Source: Flagellimonas meishanensis
GTDB taxonomy: Bacteria; Bacteroidota; Bacteroidia; Flavobacteriales; Flavobacteriaceae
Length of the DNA stretch: 64,000 bases
Direction: 5' to 3'
Assembly (NCBI RefSeq): GCF_019880545.1
Contig: NZ_JAINVW010000001.1
Location: 806,001-870,000, forward strand
Below are positions 50,869 through 60,549 of the stretch, piece after piece (the first letter of the stretch is position 1; each line of letters begins with the position of its first letter). Made by a program: the position numbers and the translations under genes. The notes beneath the pieces are model-generated. The model ran no database searches and was not told where the DNA came from. It saw only the letters and a program-made list of their open reading frames with translations.

Positions 50869-53337
50869 ATGTATGTAATTAAAAGAGACGGAAGAAAAGA
50901 GCCGATCATGTTCGACAAGATCACGGCCAGGGTCAGAAAACTTTGTTATGGGCTCAACGATTTGGTAGATCCCGTAAAAGTGGCCATGAGGGTCATAGAA
51001 GGTCTCTATGATGGGGTAACCACCTCCGAGCTGGATAATTTGGCAGCGGAAATAGCCGCCACCATGACCACCACGCACCCAGATTATGCAAAGCTGGCAG
51101 CCCGCATATCCGTTTCCAACCTGCATAAGAATACCAAAAAATCCTTCTCAGAGGCCATGAAGGATTTGTACGAGTACATCAACCCTAGAACAGGAAAGAA
51201 AGCACCCCTATTATCCGATGAGGTCTACAAGGTGATTTCTGAAAATGCCGACATATTGGATTCCACCATCATCTACAACAGGGATTTTGGGTACGATTAT
51301 TTCGGTTTCAAGACCCTGGAGCGCTCCTATCTGCTAAAGATTAATGGAAAGATTGCGGAACGTCCCCAACATATGCTCATGCGGGTGGCCGTTGGAATCC
51401 ATCTGGATGACCTGGATGCTGTCATCGAGACCTACGAGTTGATGTCAAAAAAATACTTTACGCACGCTACGCCCACCCTGTTCAACTCAGGTACTCCAAA
51501 ACCGCAGATGTCATCTTGTTTTCTTTTGACCATGAGGGAAGACAGTATAGATGGTATTTACGACACCCTCAAACAAACGGCAAAAATTTCACAATCGGCC
51601 GGCGGAATCGGACTGTCCATACATAACGTTAGGGCCACGGGATCCTATATTGCCGGCACCAATGGAACTTCCAACGGAATAGTTCCCATGCTTCGCGTTT
51701 TCAACGATACCGCCAGATATGTGGACCAAGGCGGTGGAAAAAGAAAAGGCAGCTTTGCCATTTACGTGGAGCCATGGCACGCCGATATTTTCGACTTTTT
51801 GGATTTGAAAAAGAACCACGGAAAAGAGGAAATGCGCGCTCGCGATTTGTTCTATGCCATGTGGATTCCGGATTTGTTCATGAAAAGAGTGGAGGCCGAT
51901 AGGGATTGGACACTTATGTGCCCCAACGAATGCCCTGGACTGTTCAGCTCACACAGTGAGGAATTTGAGGCCCTGTACACCAAGTATGAAGCCGAAGGAA
52001 AAGGACGCAAGACCATAAGGGCACGCGAGCTTTGGGAAAAGATATTGGAATCCCAGATTGAAACGGGAACACCCTATATGCTCTACAAAGATGCCGCCAA
52101 CAGAAAAAGTAACCAAAAGAACCTGGGAACCATACGTTCCTCAAATCTGTGTACCGAAATTTTGGAATACACCTCGCACGATGAGGTGGCCGTGTGCAAC
52201 TTGGCTTCCATAGCTCTTCCCATGTTCGTTAAAAAGGGAGAGTTTGACCACAAGGAACTTTTTAGGGTAACCAAGCGGGTCACCAAAAACCTCAACCGGG
52301 TCATAGATCGCAATTTCTATCCGGTAAAGGAGGCCGAGAACTCCAACATGCGCCACAGACCCATTGGATTGGGCGTGCAGGGATTGGCAGACGCTTTTAT
52401 CATGTTACGATTACCGTTCACAAGCGACGAGGCCAAGAAATTGAACCAAGAAATTTTTGAAACCCTCTATTTTGCCGCAGTAACCGCTTCCATGGAACTG
52501 GCCAAAGAGGAAGGCCCTTACTCCAGTTACAAAGGTTCGCCCATTGCCCAGGGAGAGTTTCAGCACAACCTGTGGGGAATCAAGGATGAAGAACTATCTG
52601 GTCGCTGGGATTGGGGCAAGCTCCGAAAAGATATCAAAAAACATGGAGTGCGCAACTCCCTATTGGTGGCTCCCATGCCAACAGCTTCCACCTCTCAGAT
52701 TTTGGGCAACAACGAATGCTTCGAACCGTACACTTCCAATATATATACCCGAAGGGTATTGTCTGGAGAGTTCATTGTGGTGAACAAGCACCTTTTGGAG
52801 GATTTAGTGAGTTTGGGCCTATGGAATGAAGGACTTAAACAGGAACTGATGCGGGCCAATGGCTCCGTGCAGCATATCGATGTGATTCCGGATGAGATCA
52901 AGGAACTCTACAAAACCGTTTGGGAACTCAGCATGAAAGATATTATCGATATGAGCAGGCAACGCGGTTACTTCATCGACCAAAGCCAATCCTTGAACCT
53001 GTTCATGGAAAATGCGAACTACTCCAAACTCACCTCAATGCATTTCTACGCATGGAAAAGCGGCCTTAAAACGGGAATGTATTATCTGAGGACCAAAGCG
53101 GCCGTGGATGCCATTAAATTCACATTGGACAATACCAAAAAGAAGGAAGTTCCAATCAGTGTGGCGGCAGAGGCCGAAGTGGAAGCTGCAACGGCAAAGA
53201 CATTGGACGTGCAAACCTCACCGGTGAGCCCACAAGAGGTGGATGTTAGGCCAATGACGGAAGCCGAAATGAAGGAATTGATCTCGCGTGCCAAGGAAGG
53301 TCAGGCAGATGACGATTGCTTGATGTGCGGATCATAG
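50869..53337 (+). CDS. nrdA: Ribonucleotide reductase class Ia, large subunit
   Basis: An 822-residue catalytic subunit that reduces ribonucleoside diphosphates. It begins with an ATP-cone (about 1-90, [20 protein letters not shown]), followed by the ten-stranded barrel with the substrate Cys in [10 protein letters not shown], the radical Cys in [13 protein letters not shown], and [20 protein letters not shown]. The C-terminal DDCLMCGS holds the redox Cys pair. Length is normal for eukaryotic-type NrdA; an extra Ala/Glu-rich stretch (about 775-800) lies before the tail. The nrdB-nrdA order is usual in Bacteroidota. Confidence 0.96.
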   Translation: MYVIKRDGRKEPIMFDKITARVRKLCYGLNDLVDPVKVAMRVIEGLYDGVTTSELDNLAAEIAATMTTTHPDYAKLAARISVSNLHKNTKKSFSEAMKDLYEYINPRTGKKAPLLSDEVYKVISENADILDSTIIYNRDFGYDYFGFKTLERSYLLKINGKIAERPQHMLMRVAVGIHLDDLDAVIETYELMSKKYFTHATPTLFNSGTPKPQMSSCFLLTMREDSIDGIYDTLKQTAKISQSAGGIGLSIHNVRATGSYIAGTNGTSNGIVPMLRVFNDTARYVDQGGGKRKGSFAIYVEPWHADIFDFLDLKKNHGKEEMRARDLFYAMWIPDLFMKRVEADRDWTLMCPNECPGLFSSHSEEFEALYTKYEAEGKGRKTIRARELWEKILESQIETGTPYMLYKDAANRKSNQKNLGTIRSSNLCTEILEYTSHDEVAVCNLASIALPMFVKKGEFDHKELFRVTKRVTKNLNRVIDRNFYPVKEAENSNMRHRPIGLGVQGLADAFIMLRLPFTSDEAKKLNQEIFETLYFAAVTASMELAKEEGPYSSYKGSPIAQGEFQHNLWGIKDEELSGRWDWGKLRKDIKKHGVRNSLLVAPMPTASTSQILGNNECFEPYTSNIYTRRVLSGEFIVVNKHLLEDLVSLGLWNEGLKQELMRANGSVQHIDVIPDEIKELYKTVWELSMKDIIDMSRQRGYFIDQSQSLNLFMENANYSKLTSMHFYAWKSGLKTGMYYLRTKAAVDAIKFTLDNTKKKEVPISVAAEAEVEAATAKTLDVQTSPVSPQEVDVRPMTEAEMKELISRAKEGQADDDCLMCGS

Positions 53338-53386
53338 TTTTGTACTGAATTTTTTTAGTATGTGATAGTGTTTATTGATTTTAATG

Positions 53387-53424
53387 CCTCGGAGAGTCCC
53401 ACCCCACAAGAAAGACCTCCGAGG
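53387..53424 (+). terminator. Hairpin after nrdA
   Basis: CCTCGGAG (53387-53394) pairs with CTCCGAGG (53417-53424) around a 22-base loop, followed by TATTTATTTTG. It lies 50-87 bases after the nrdA stop and may act as a weak terminator or 3' end protector. Confidence 0.5.
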
Positions 53425-53460
53425 TATTTATTTTGTACGGATTCAGTGAAACAAACAAAA

Positions 53461-53486
53461 AAGCCTCCAATTTGGAGGCTTTTTTG
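53461..53486. terminator. Bidirectional terminator between nrdA and the GMC operon
   Basis: AAGCCTCCA (53461-53469) and TGGAGGCTT (53473-53481) form a 9-base stem with a 3-base loop, followed by TTTT on the plus side and preceded by an A-rich run that becomes a T-run on the minus strand. It can serve nrdA (plus) and the gluconate 2-dehydrogenase subunit gene (minus, stop at 53504). Confidence 0.85.
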
Positions 53487-53503
53487 TTCCTGAGTATCCA
53501 GGT

Positions 53504-54163
53504 TTAATAGAAGGGAGACCAGTCTTTTCCGCCAGTAAGCGTATCAACATCTCCACAGGCTATGTATTCGCCGGGAATAGGGGCATAGGCCAAAACCTCT
53601 TCACCAATATATTCTGAGGATTTATAGGCCCAAATGGCAATATTCCTTAGATCAGTGGCAAATGAAAAACGGGCCACATCGTCATCCAAAGCAGCTTCGC
53701 CCCCTTGCATAACAGCTTCCATATAGCTATTGATACTTTCTATTTGTGCTTCCTCCTCCTCGTCCGAACGTTTTAGCAAATAAGCCTTTAAAGTCGGCTC
53801 AATATCTTCCGCTTTCACATCCATCAAGGTTTCTTTGCCAGAATCGGCTAAAACTTTATCATAAAACCTATCCATTTTCATCTTCACAAAATCTTGCTGT
53901 TCCTTTGGAAAAACCTCATTGATAAAGGCATCGATAAAAACATGGACGTTCATTTCGGTGGCCGAGGGGGTATCGGTCTTTGGCAGAATGACATCAAGGG
54001 TCTGCGCGAGGGCGTAACCTTTGTCCTTTTCAAAGAAACTGGGGATCCATTCAGCATAATTGGGTTTCTTTTCACAGCCCTGCAGAATTCCCAGAAGCGT
54101 TGGGGTGGCAACGGCATAACCAAATGCCAAGCCCATATTTTTTAGTGCAGATCTTCTTTCCAT
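53504..54163 (-). CDS. Gluconate 2-dehydrogenase subunit 3 family protein (GMC partner)
   Basis: A 219-residue protein starting MERRSALKNMGLAFGYAVAT with a twin-arginine signal and a lipobox near LQGC, then the helical subunit 3 domain (LAQTLDVILPKTDTPSATEM, NVHVFIDAFINEVFPKEQQD). It is the small partner of the GMC oxidoreductase gene at 54163-55881: the GMC protein has no signal of its own, so the folded complex is presumably carried through the Tat system by this subunit. Start and stop of the two genes share one base (TAATG). Confidence 0.88.
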   Translation of the reverse strand: MERRSALKNMGLAFGYAVATPTLLGILQGCEKKPNYAEWIPSFFEKDKGYALAQTLDVILPKTDTPSATEMNVHVFIDAFINEVFPKEQQDFVKMKMDRFYDKVLADSGKETLMDVKAEDIEPTLKAYLLKRSDEEEEAQIESINSYMEAVMQGGEAALDDDVARFSFATDLRNIAIWAYKSSEYIGEEVLAYAPIPGEYIACGDVDTLTGGKDWSPFY

Positions 54164-55881
54164 TATAAATTTCCTTTTTTAAGTTCCTGGGCTGCATGGT
54201 TTGCCGCCCTTGCCGTAAAGGCCATATAGGTCAACGAGGGGTTGACACAGCTCGCCGAGGTCATAAAGGCCCCGTCCGTTACATACACGTTATTACAGGT
54301 ATGTACCTGATTGTATCCATTGAGCACTGAGGTTTTAGGATTTAATCCCATGCGGGCAGTTCCCATTTCGTGGATTCCAAGCCCAAGTGCCCCTGGATTG
54401 TCGTGAGGCTTGACGTCTCTCAGACCAGCTTTTTCAAGCATTTCCACTGCCTGTTCTTTTATATCCTCCCGCATTTTCCATTCATTGTCCTTAAGCTCGG
54501 CATCAAAAGTTACCGTGGGCAATCCCCATTGATCTAATTTATCATAGTCCAGGGTCATTCGGTTATCTTCATAAGGCAACACCTCACCAAATCCGCCTAT
54601 ACCAAAGTTCCAGCTACCAGGCTTTAGTATGGCATCTTTCAATTCTTTTCCGTGCGATGTCTCAGCAATGATATCCTCCCAGTTGTTGCGGGTGGCACCA
54701 CCCTGATATCCATAGCCTCTAATGAACCTATCCGTATTGGAACTGCCTCCAAGATTTCTGAACCTGGGAATATAGACCCCGTTCGGTTTTCTGCCTTTAT
54801 AAAATTTATCCTCAAAGCCATCATATTTTCCCGAAGCTCCGACATTCAGATGGTGATCCATGATGTTTCTTCCCAATTGGTCAGAATCGTTGCCCAAACC
54901 ATTGGGGAACCTGTCGGATTTCGATTGCATCAAGATCGCTGTAGAAGCGATTGCAGATGCGCAAAGGAAAATCACCTTCGCCTTAAATTCGAATTCTTCC
55001 TTTGTTTCCCGGTCTATGACTTTGACGCCAGTAGCCTTTTTGGTATTTGGATCATAGATTACCTCGTGAACAATGGAATCTGTTCGGAGCGTCATGTTCC
55101 CGGTCTTTTCAGCGGCAGGCAATGTGGAGGAAACACTGCTGAAATAGGCCCCAAAAGGACATCCCCGAATACATCGGTTCCTGAACTGGCAACGGGACCT
55201 TGCATCACCTTCAAATTTTTTGTCACTGTTTATGTGGGCCACACGACCAGCTGTGACCACACGGCCATCAAAGTGTTCGGCCACCTGCTCACGCACATGT
55301 TGCTCCAAACAGTTTAGTTCCATCATGGGCTCAAATACACCATCTGGCAATTGTGGCAGGCCCAAGGTCTCCCCGGCCACACCGATATAACTTTCCACCC
55401 GGTCGTACCACGGTGCTATATCCTTATACCTTACCGGCCAATCCACGGCAATACCGTCGTTCTTGTTTGCCTCAAAATCTAGATCACTCCAACGATAACT
55501 ATGTCTACCCCACATGATGGAACGCCCACCTACATGGTATCCGCGCATCCAGTCAAAACGCTTGGTTTCATTGTAAGGATGGTCGATATCATCCACAAAC
55601 CAAAAGTTATGGGGTGCCCTAACGGTGTACCCTGTCCTGGCCTGTTTTTCTTGCCGTGTAGCTTTTTCTGCGGGAAGTTCACCTGCATGGGGGAAATCCC
55701 AAGGGTCTTTGTGGGCTGTCGGATAGTCTTCACGGTGCTTTACCATGGGCCCTCTTTCCAATACCAAAGTCTTCAGTCCATTTTCACAAAGTTCCTTGGC
55801 GGCCCAGCCTCCACTGATACCCGTTCCAACCACAATGGCATCATAGGAATCCTGCTCCTCGTTGTAATAAAATTTGTTCAT
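54163..55881 (-). CDS. GMC-family FAD oxidoreductase (sugar dehydrogenase large subunit)
   Basis: A 572-residue flavoprotein: FAD-binding Rossmann segment YDAIVVGTGISGGWAAKELC at the N-terminus, VGGRSIMWGRHSYRW, SRCQFRNRCIRGCPFGAYF (a Cys-rich stretch typical of the three-subunit sugar dehydrogenases), and the C-terminal LGIHEMGTARMG and SASCVNPSLTYMAFTARAAN with the His/Asn pair. With its Tat-exported subunit 3 it should oxidise a sugar in the periplasm; relatives act as glucoside 3-dehydrogenases. A cytochrome acceptor is not encoded here. Confidence 0.92.
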   Translation of the reverse strand: MNKFYYNEEQDSYDAIVVGTGISGGWAAKELCENGLKTLVLERGPMVKHREDYPTAHKDPWDFPHAGELPAEKATRQEKQARTGYTVRAPHNFWFVDDIDHPYNETKRFDWMRGYHVGGRSIMWGRHSYRWSDLDFEANKNDGIAVDWPVRYKDIAPWYDRVESYIGVAGETLGLPQLPDGVFEPMMELNCLEQHVREQVAEHFDGRVVTAGRVAHINSDKKFEGDARSRCQFRNRCIRGCPFGAYFSSVSSTLPAAEKTGNMTLRTDSIVHEVIYDPNTKKATGVKVIDRETKEEFEFKAKVIFLCASAIASTAILMQSKSDRFPNGLGNDSDQLGRNIMDHHLNVGASGKYDGFEDKFYKGRKPNGVYIPRFRNLGGSSNTDRFIRGYGYQGGATRNNWEDIIAETSHGKELKDAILKPGSWNFGIGGFGEVLPYEDNRMTLDYDKLDQWGLPTVTFDAELKDNEWKMREDIKEQAVEMLEKAGLRDVKPHDNPGALGLGIHEMGTARMGLNPKTSVLNGYNQVHTCNNVYVTDGAFMTSASCVNPSLTYMAFTARAANHAAQELKKGNL

Positions 55882-56022
55882 TTATGCGAATTGTTTAATT
55901 CCTAAATGTATTAATTATTAAATTAATTTTCTACATTTAAACCCTATGTTTATTGAGAATTCGGCACTATAACGTTGTAGTTTTTGAATTCTATATCAAA
56001 TCAACCTAATAACACTAAAGAT

Positions 56023-57021
56023 ATGGCCAGTAAAGGCTTAGCACAGAAAAGTATTGCAGTAATAATGACAGTGGTTCTTTTTGGATTTCATTCCTGCAAA
56101 CAAAATTCCAAGAAAGAAACTGCAGATGAGACTGCCGAAGAGGAAGTTGCCATGGAACAGTCCAAACCCGATATTAAACTTTCTTTGGCCCAATGGTCGA
56201 TGCACAAAATGATTTTTGATGATGGCGTGGACCCATACACTTTTGCGGAAAAGGCAAGCCAATGGGGCTTTGAGGGCCTGGAGTATGTCAGTGCCCTTTA
56301 CTACAAGGAACTTCAAGCACAGGATTTTTCCGAAGAGGCCATGAACAATTGGGTAGAAAAGAGCAAGGCGGAAAGCGAGAAATACGGGCTCACAAACCTT
56401 CTAATAATGATTGATGGCCAAGGGGACATCGCTGTAGAGGACGAAACCAAAAGAAAAGAAGCTGTTGAAAACCATTACAAATGGGTCGATGCTGCCGCTG
56501 CATTGGGATGTCATTCCATTCGGGTAAACTTGAACGGGAGCAAGGATCCAGAGGTTTGGATACCCACATCTGTCGCTGGTTTAACCCAATTGGCCAGCTA
56601 TGCCAAGGGCAAGAACATCAACATTATTGTTGAAAACCACGGGGGACCATCTTCCAATGCCCAGCTTTTGGCCGAAGTAATGCAAAAAGTCGGCATGGAC
56701 AACTGCGGCACCTTGCCCGATTTCGGCAATTTCTGCATCAAAAGGGAAGACGGGTCTTACTACGAATCAAAGTGTTTGGAAGAGTATGATAGATATGAAG
56801 GCACAAGGGAGTTGATGCCCTACGCCAAAGGAGTAAGTGCAAAGTCCTATAGTTTTGATGAGGAAGGGAATGAAACCAGAGTGGATTATCCGAGAATTAT
56901 GGAGATTGTTTTGGAATCAGGGTACTCCGGTTTTGTGGGTGTGGAATATGAAGGCAGCGAACTGAGCGAGGAAGAGGGAATATTGGCAACCAAAAGGCTT
57001 TTGGAAAAGATATTGGATTAA
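56023..57021 (+). CDS. Exported sugar phosphate isomerase/epimerase-like TIM barrel (lipoprotein)
   Basis: A protein of 332 residues with an export signal and lipobox (FHSC), then a xylose isomerase-like TIM barrel. Candidate metal ligands are in IIVENHGGPSSN (Glu), CGTLPDFGNFC (Asp) and VGVEYEGSEL (Glu); the usual third-position His is not evident, VSAKSYSF standing in its place. An extracytoplasmic isomerase fits the periplasmic sugar oxidation of the locus. The ORF opens at TTG 55984; the ATG at 56023 fits the signal. Confidence 0.85.
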   Translation: MASKGLAQKSIAVIMTVVLFGFHSCKQNSKKETADETAEEEVAMEQSKPDIKLSLAQWSMHKMIFDDGVDPYTFAEKASQWGFEGLEYVSALYYKELQAQDFSEEAMNNWVEKSKAESEKYGLTNLLIMIDGQGDIAVEDETKRKEAVENHYKWVDAAAALGCHSIRVNLNGSKDPEVWIPTSVAGLTQLASYAKGKNINIIVENHGGPSSNAQLLAEVMQKVGMDNCGTLPDFGNFCIKREDGSYYESKCLEEYDRYEGTRELMPYAKGVSAKSYSFDEEGNETRVDYPRIMEIVLESGYSGFVGVEYEGSELSEEEGILATKRLLEKILD

Positions 57022-57043
57022 CCCATATAATTTGAGAGGGTAG

Positions 57044-57487
57044 ATGAAGGCATTTTTACAGCAGCTCTTCGATTACAACTTTTATTGCAACAAAAAACTG
57101 ATCGAGCAGTGCACTTCCCTGGAAAGGATTCCCGAGAAGAGCGTGCAGCTTTTCAGCCATATTTTGAACGCACACCTTGTTTGGAACCAAAGGATCCTGG
57201 GCAACCCAACAAAGGTGGATGTATGGCAGGTGCACGATGTGGCCCTGTGGGGCGATATGCACTATGACAATCAAAGAACATCATTTGAGATCATTACCAA
57301 TACAGATGATTTTGCCAAGCGTGTGGATTATGAAAACAGTGAAGGAAGGATTTTTGCCAATGAGCTGAAGGACATCCTTTATCATATTGTGAACCATTCC
57401 ACCCATCACAGGGGACAGATTTTGACGGATTTCAGGTCCGCCGGCCTTGCCCCCGAACCTTTGGATTATATCTTTTACAAACGATAA
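57044..57487 (+). CDS. DinB-family protein
   Basis: A 147-residue four-helix protein of the DinB/DfsB family, with the His residues of its metal site in LFSHILNAHLVWNQR and HIVNHSTHHRGQIL. Some members are thiol-dependent S-transferases, others of unknown role. It lies between the isomerase and the permease genes on the same strand, 22 bases and 24 bases away, so it is part of this operon, which is unusual for the family. Confidence 0.88.
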   Translation: MKAFLQQLFDYNFYCNKKLIEQCTSLERIPEKSVQLFSHILNAHLVWNQRILGNPTKVDVWQVHDVALWGDMHYDNQRTSFEIITNTDDFAKRVDYENSEGRIFANELKDILYHIVNHSTHHRGQILTDFRSAGLAPEPLDYIFYKR

Positions 57488-57511
57488 TCAACTAACTACT
57501 AAATTGACACC

Positions 57512-58738
57512 ATGAATTTAACAACGAAGTTTCAACTCTCCCTTATGATGTTTTTGGAATTCTTCATTTGGGGTGGATGGTTTGTAACCATGGGCATTTA
57601 TTTGCCCAACACATTGAAAACTTCCGCAGGAGAAATCGCCATGGCCTATTCCACCCAATCCTGGGGCGCCATCATTGCTCCGTTCATTATTGGGTTGATA
57701 GCAGACCGCTACTTCAATGCAGAGCGTATTTTGGGAATTTCCCATTTGATAGGGGCGGTCCTAATGTATCAATTGGCGAACGCTGTGGATTTTGGGGCGT
57801 TCTATCCCTACGTTTTGGGTTACATGATCATTTATATGCCAACCTTGGCCTTGGTAAACGCTGTGGCATTCAACCAAATGAAGGACCCTTCCAAGGAATT
57901 TGCCTTTGTACGGGTTTTTGGCACAATCGGATGGATCGTGGCCGGACTGGCCATAAGCTACTTTGGTTGGGACAGTGAGGTGGGAGTTGCCGAAGGCTTG
58001 CTCAAAAACACCTTTCTGATGGTTGCCGGGGCATCGGCCCTGCTTGGCCTGTTTAGCTTTACGCTACCCAAAACCCCTCCCAGGTCATCAAGGGGAGATA
58101 AGGTTTCGGTCTCCGATATTTTGGGATTGGATGCGCTTAAATTGCTTAAAGATCGCAACTTCTTGATTTTTTTCCTGGCCTCCATTCTCATCTGCATCCC
58201 TTTGGCATTTTATTATCAACATGCAGGACAGTTTCTTGGTGAGATCGGTGTGACCAATCCAGCGGGCAAAATGACCATCGGACAAATTTCTGAAGTACTC
58301 TTTATGCTCTTATTGCCCTTTTTCTTCAAACGGTTTGGATTTAAGATGACCATTTTGGCAGGAATGCTTGCTTGGACGGTCCGTTACCTATTGTTTGCTT
58401 ATGGGGATGCAGGCGAACTTGCATTTATGCTGCTGATAGGAATAGCCCTTCATGGCATCTGCTACGATTTCTTTTTCGTCTCAGGGCAGATCTATACCGA
58501 CTCCAAAGCCGGCGAAAAATACAAAAGCGCTGCACAAGGCCTAATTACCTTGGCCACATATGGTGTGGGCATGCTCATAGGATTTTGGGTGGCCGGAAAA
58601 ATCACAGATTCCTACTCCGTATCGGAAAATGCGCACGAATGGATCAATATTTGGACGTTCCCCGCTATTTTTGCCGCAGTTGTGCTTGTGCTTTTTGCCA
58701 TGCTCTTTAAAAACGAAGAAATAGAATACAAAGAATAG
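57512..58738 (+). CDS. NupG-like MFS permease (nucleoside/H+ symporter family)
   Basis: A 408-residue, 12-helix permease of the Nuc_H_symport (NupG/XapB-like) branch of the major facilitator superfamily. The start LSLMMFLEFFIWGGWFVTMG and the second-half DFFFVSGQIYTDSKAG are typical. In this locus a role in uptake of an oxidised sugar or glycoside is more likely than nucleosides. It lies 4 bases before the Gfo/Idh gene. Confidence 0.88.
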   Translation: MNLTTKFQLSLMMFLEFFIWGGWFVTMGIYLPNTLKTSAGEIAMAYSTQSWGAIIAPFIIGLIADRYFNAERILGISHLIGAVLMYQLANAVDFGAFYPYVLGYMIIYMPTLALVNAVAFNQMKDPSKEFAFVRVFGTIGWIVAGLAISYFGWDSEVGVAEGLLKNTFLMVAGASALLGLFSFTLPKTPPRSSRGDKVSVSDILGLDALKLLKDRNFLIFFLASILICIPLAFYYQHAGQFLGEIGVTNPAGKMTIGQISEVLFMLLLPFFFKRFGFKMTILAGMLAWTVRYLLFAYGDAGELAFMLLIGIALHGICYDFFFVSGQIYTDSKAGEKYKSAAQGLITLATYGVGMLIGFWVAGKITDSYSVSENAHEWINIWTFPAIFAAVVLVLFAMLFKNEEIEYKE

Positions 58739-58742
58739 AACA

Positions 58743-59879
58743 ATGCCGAAAAAAATCAGACTGGGAATACTTGGAGGTGGAGGCGATTCATTGATAGGTG
58801 TGCTTCACAGGATAGCCGCTTTCATAAACGACAACTATGAAATCACGGGAGGTGTCTTCAATGCGGTATACGAGGAAAGCATCAAATTTGCAAAGGAGAT
58901 TGATATTCCCACTGACCGCATCTATGGCGATCTTGATGCCCTGGTTGAAGCGGAGCTAAAACTTCCAAAAGAAGAACGCATACAAGTTTGTTCCATACTT
59001 ACCCCAAATTTTTTGCACTTTCCCATGGCAAAAAAGCTTTTGGAAAACGGGTTCCATGTCATCTGTGAAAAACCCATGACCACCACCTATGAGGAGGCCA
59101 AAATATTGCGGGACACGTTGAGGAAGGCGGGGACTGTTTTTGCGGTCACCCATACCTATACCGGTTATCCCATGGTGCGCCAAATGCGCGAAATGATCAA
59201 GGAAGGCGCAATCGGCAAAATCCACAAAGTGGATGCGCAATACTACCAAGGATGGATGAACCCTATTATCCATGATAAGGAAAAACGTTCCACAGTATGG
59301 CGCTTGGATCCCAAAAAGGCGGGCATCAGTTCTTGCATGGGCGACATAGGTGTGCATGCCTTCAATATGATAGAGTTCACCACTGGATTGCAGGTTGAGT
59401 CACTGCTTTGTGACTTCAACTACCTATATGACGACAACCAGATGGACATGGACGGTACCGTGCTCATCCGTATGGGGAAACATGTAAAGGGCATCATTAG
59501 GGCAAGCCAGGTCGCAACAGGAGAGGAAAACAATCTATCCATTGCCATTTATGGTGATAAGGGAGGACTGAAATGGGAACAGGAGAATCCCAATTATCTA
59601 TACAAACTGAACGACCCTGAACCTTTGCAGGTATACAAACCGGGTCATCAATACAACTCCAAACTTTCCTTGGATGGCTCCAAGTTGCCTCCCGGTCATC
59701 CCGAAGGTATTTTCGATGCCATGGCAAACATTTACCTAGGCGTTTCCAAAGCCATAAGAGGACAGGAATATAACGACGGGGAATTCCCAACAATAACGGA
59801 TGGGGTCCGTGGACTGAACTTTATTGAGGGCACTGTGGCTTCCCATAAAAAAGGGAATGTTTGGATAAACTTGGATTAA
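58743..59879 (+). CDS. Cytosolic Gfo/Idh/MocA oxidoreductase
   Basis: A 378-residue dehydrogenase without a signal peptide: Rossmann motif LGILGGGGDSLIGVLHRIAA, the family Lys in HVICEKPMTTTYEEAKIL, and the substrate half with SSCMGDIGVHAFNMIEF. It is a likely NAD(P)-dependent sugar oxidoreductase, possibly acting on the 3-keto compound brought in by the NupG-like permease. It is followed by a terminator at 59907-59937. Confidence 0.92.
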   Translation: MPKKIRLGILGGGGDSLIGVLHRIAAFINDNYEITGGVFNAVYEESIKFAKEIDIPTDRIYGDLDALVEAELKLPKEERIQVCSILTPNFLHFPMAKKLLENGFHVICEKPMTTTYEEAKILRDTLRKAGTVFAVTHTYTGYPMVRQMREMIKEGAIGKIHKVDAQYYQGWMNPIIHDKEKRSTVWRLDPKKAGISSCMGDIGVHAFNMIEFTTGLQVESLLCDFNYLYDDNQMDMDGTVLIRMGKHVKGIIRASQVATGEENNLSIAIYGDKGGLKWEQENPNYLYKLNDPEPLQVYKPGHQYNSKLSLDGSKLPPGHPEGIFDAMANIYLGVSKAIRGQEYNDGEFPTITDGVRGLNFIEGTVASHKKGNVWINLD

Positions 59880-59906
59880 CCACCTTACAATAAATCATGA
59901 AGGATG

Positions 59907-59937
59907 ATGGTCGCCCGAAGGGCGGCCATTATTTTTG
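59907..59937 (+). terminator. Rho-independent terminator after Gfo/Idh
   Basis: ATGGTCGCCC (59907-59916) pairs with GGGCGGCCAT (59920-59929) over 10 positions with one G-U and a GAA loop, then TATTTTTG. It overlaps the stop region of the opposing ASCH gene. Confidence 0.9.
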
Positions 59938-60393
59938 AAAGAGATTTTCAAACTCCTCAAAAACAATGATCATGCTTTCCCTTGGGATTTTACCAAACGC
60001 GGATAGTTCCCGGGTATAGTAGTCCCAATGGGTTTTTTTCCAATGCTCCAGACTTTTGTCGCCCTCCCCTTCCAAACGGGCATGTTCTTCCCGAATGCTG
60101 AAAAAGGGAACCAACCTTACCGATGTGGTCCGAATAATGCATTTAGCCTTTCCCGACCAATCGGTCACAACGGCAAAATCCCCGATTCTGGGAAGTTCCT
60201 CATGCCTGTGTTGCAAGCCCAGGAGCGAATGTGAAGTGGCCCTCTTTATGTCTTTGCAGACCAAATCGGCACAGGTATTGGCATCTTTTTCGTTATCGCA
60301 AAAATGAAACACCTTCGGAGCATCTTCGGAGGCGAACTCCAAGTGTTTGTCTAAAAAATCGCCCCAAAGATTTCGGGCGGAAGCATTTTCCAT
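59929..60393 (-). CDS. ASCH-domain protein
   Basis: A 154-residue protein with an ASCH domain (PUA-like fold): KRATSHSLLGLQHRHEELP near residue 50, GDFAVVTDWSGKAKCIIRT and the closing RESMIIVFEEFENLF. ASCH proteins are RNA-binding or RNA-processing candidates, and some are N4-acetylcytidine amidohydrolases. It is on the opposite strand to the sugar locus around it. Confidence 0.88.
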   Translation of the reverse strand: MENASARNLWGDFLDKHLEFASEDAPKVFHFCDNEKDANTCADLVCKDIKRATSHSLLGLQHRHEELPRIGDFAVVTDWSGKAKCIIRTTSVRLVPFFSIREEHARLEGEGDKSLEHWKKTHWDYYTRELSAFGKIPRESMIIVFEEFENLFQK

Positions 60394-60456
60394 AAGTAGT
60401 ATTTAAGAAGATTTATAACACACTAATTATTAACGAATGGTTATATTTATGTTTTG

Positions 60457-60481
60457 CTACGATTGGGGCAAAGAATCGTAG
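60457..60481. promoter_or_regulatory. Perfect inverted repeat between divergent genes
   Basis: CTACGATT (60457-60464) and AATCGTAG (60474-60481) are perfect inverse copies around a 9-base loop, followed by ATTTTTCTT. It lies 69 bases before the isomerase start (60550) and 64 bases upstream of the ASCH gene start. As no plus-strand gene ends here, it is more likely an operator or leader hairpin than a terminator. Confidence 0.45.
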
Positions 60482-60549
60482 ATTTTTCTTAAATATATGG
60501 GATAATTCGTAATTATTTGCGGATCTACCCAAACCTAAAACCAAATTTA

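Noticed and set aside
54652..55317. A 221-residue ORF opposite the GMC gene
   Set aside because: Shadow of the GMC oxidoreductase.
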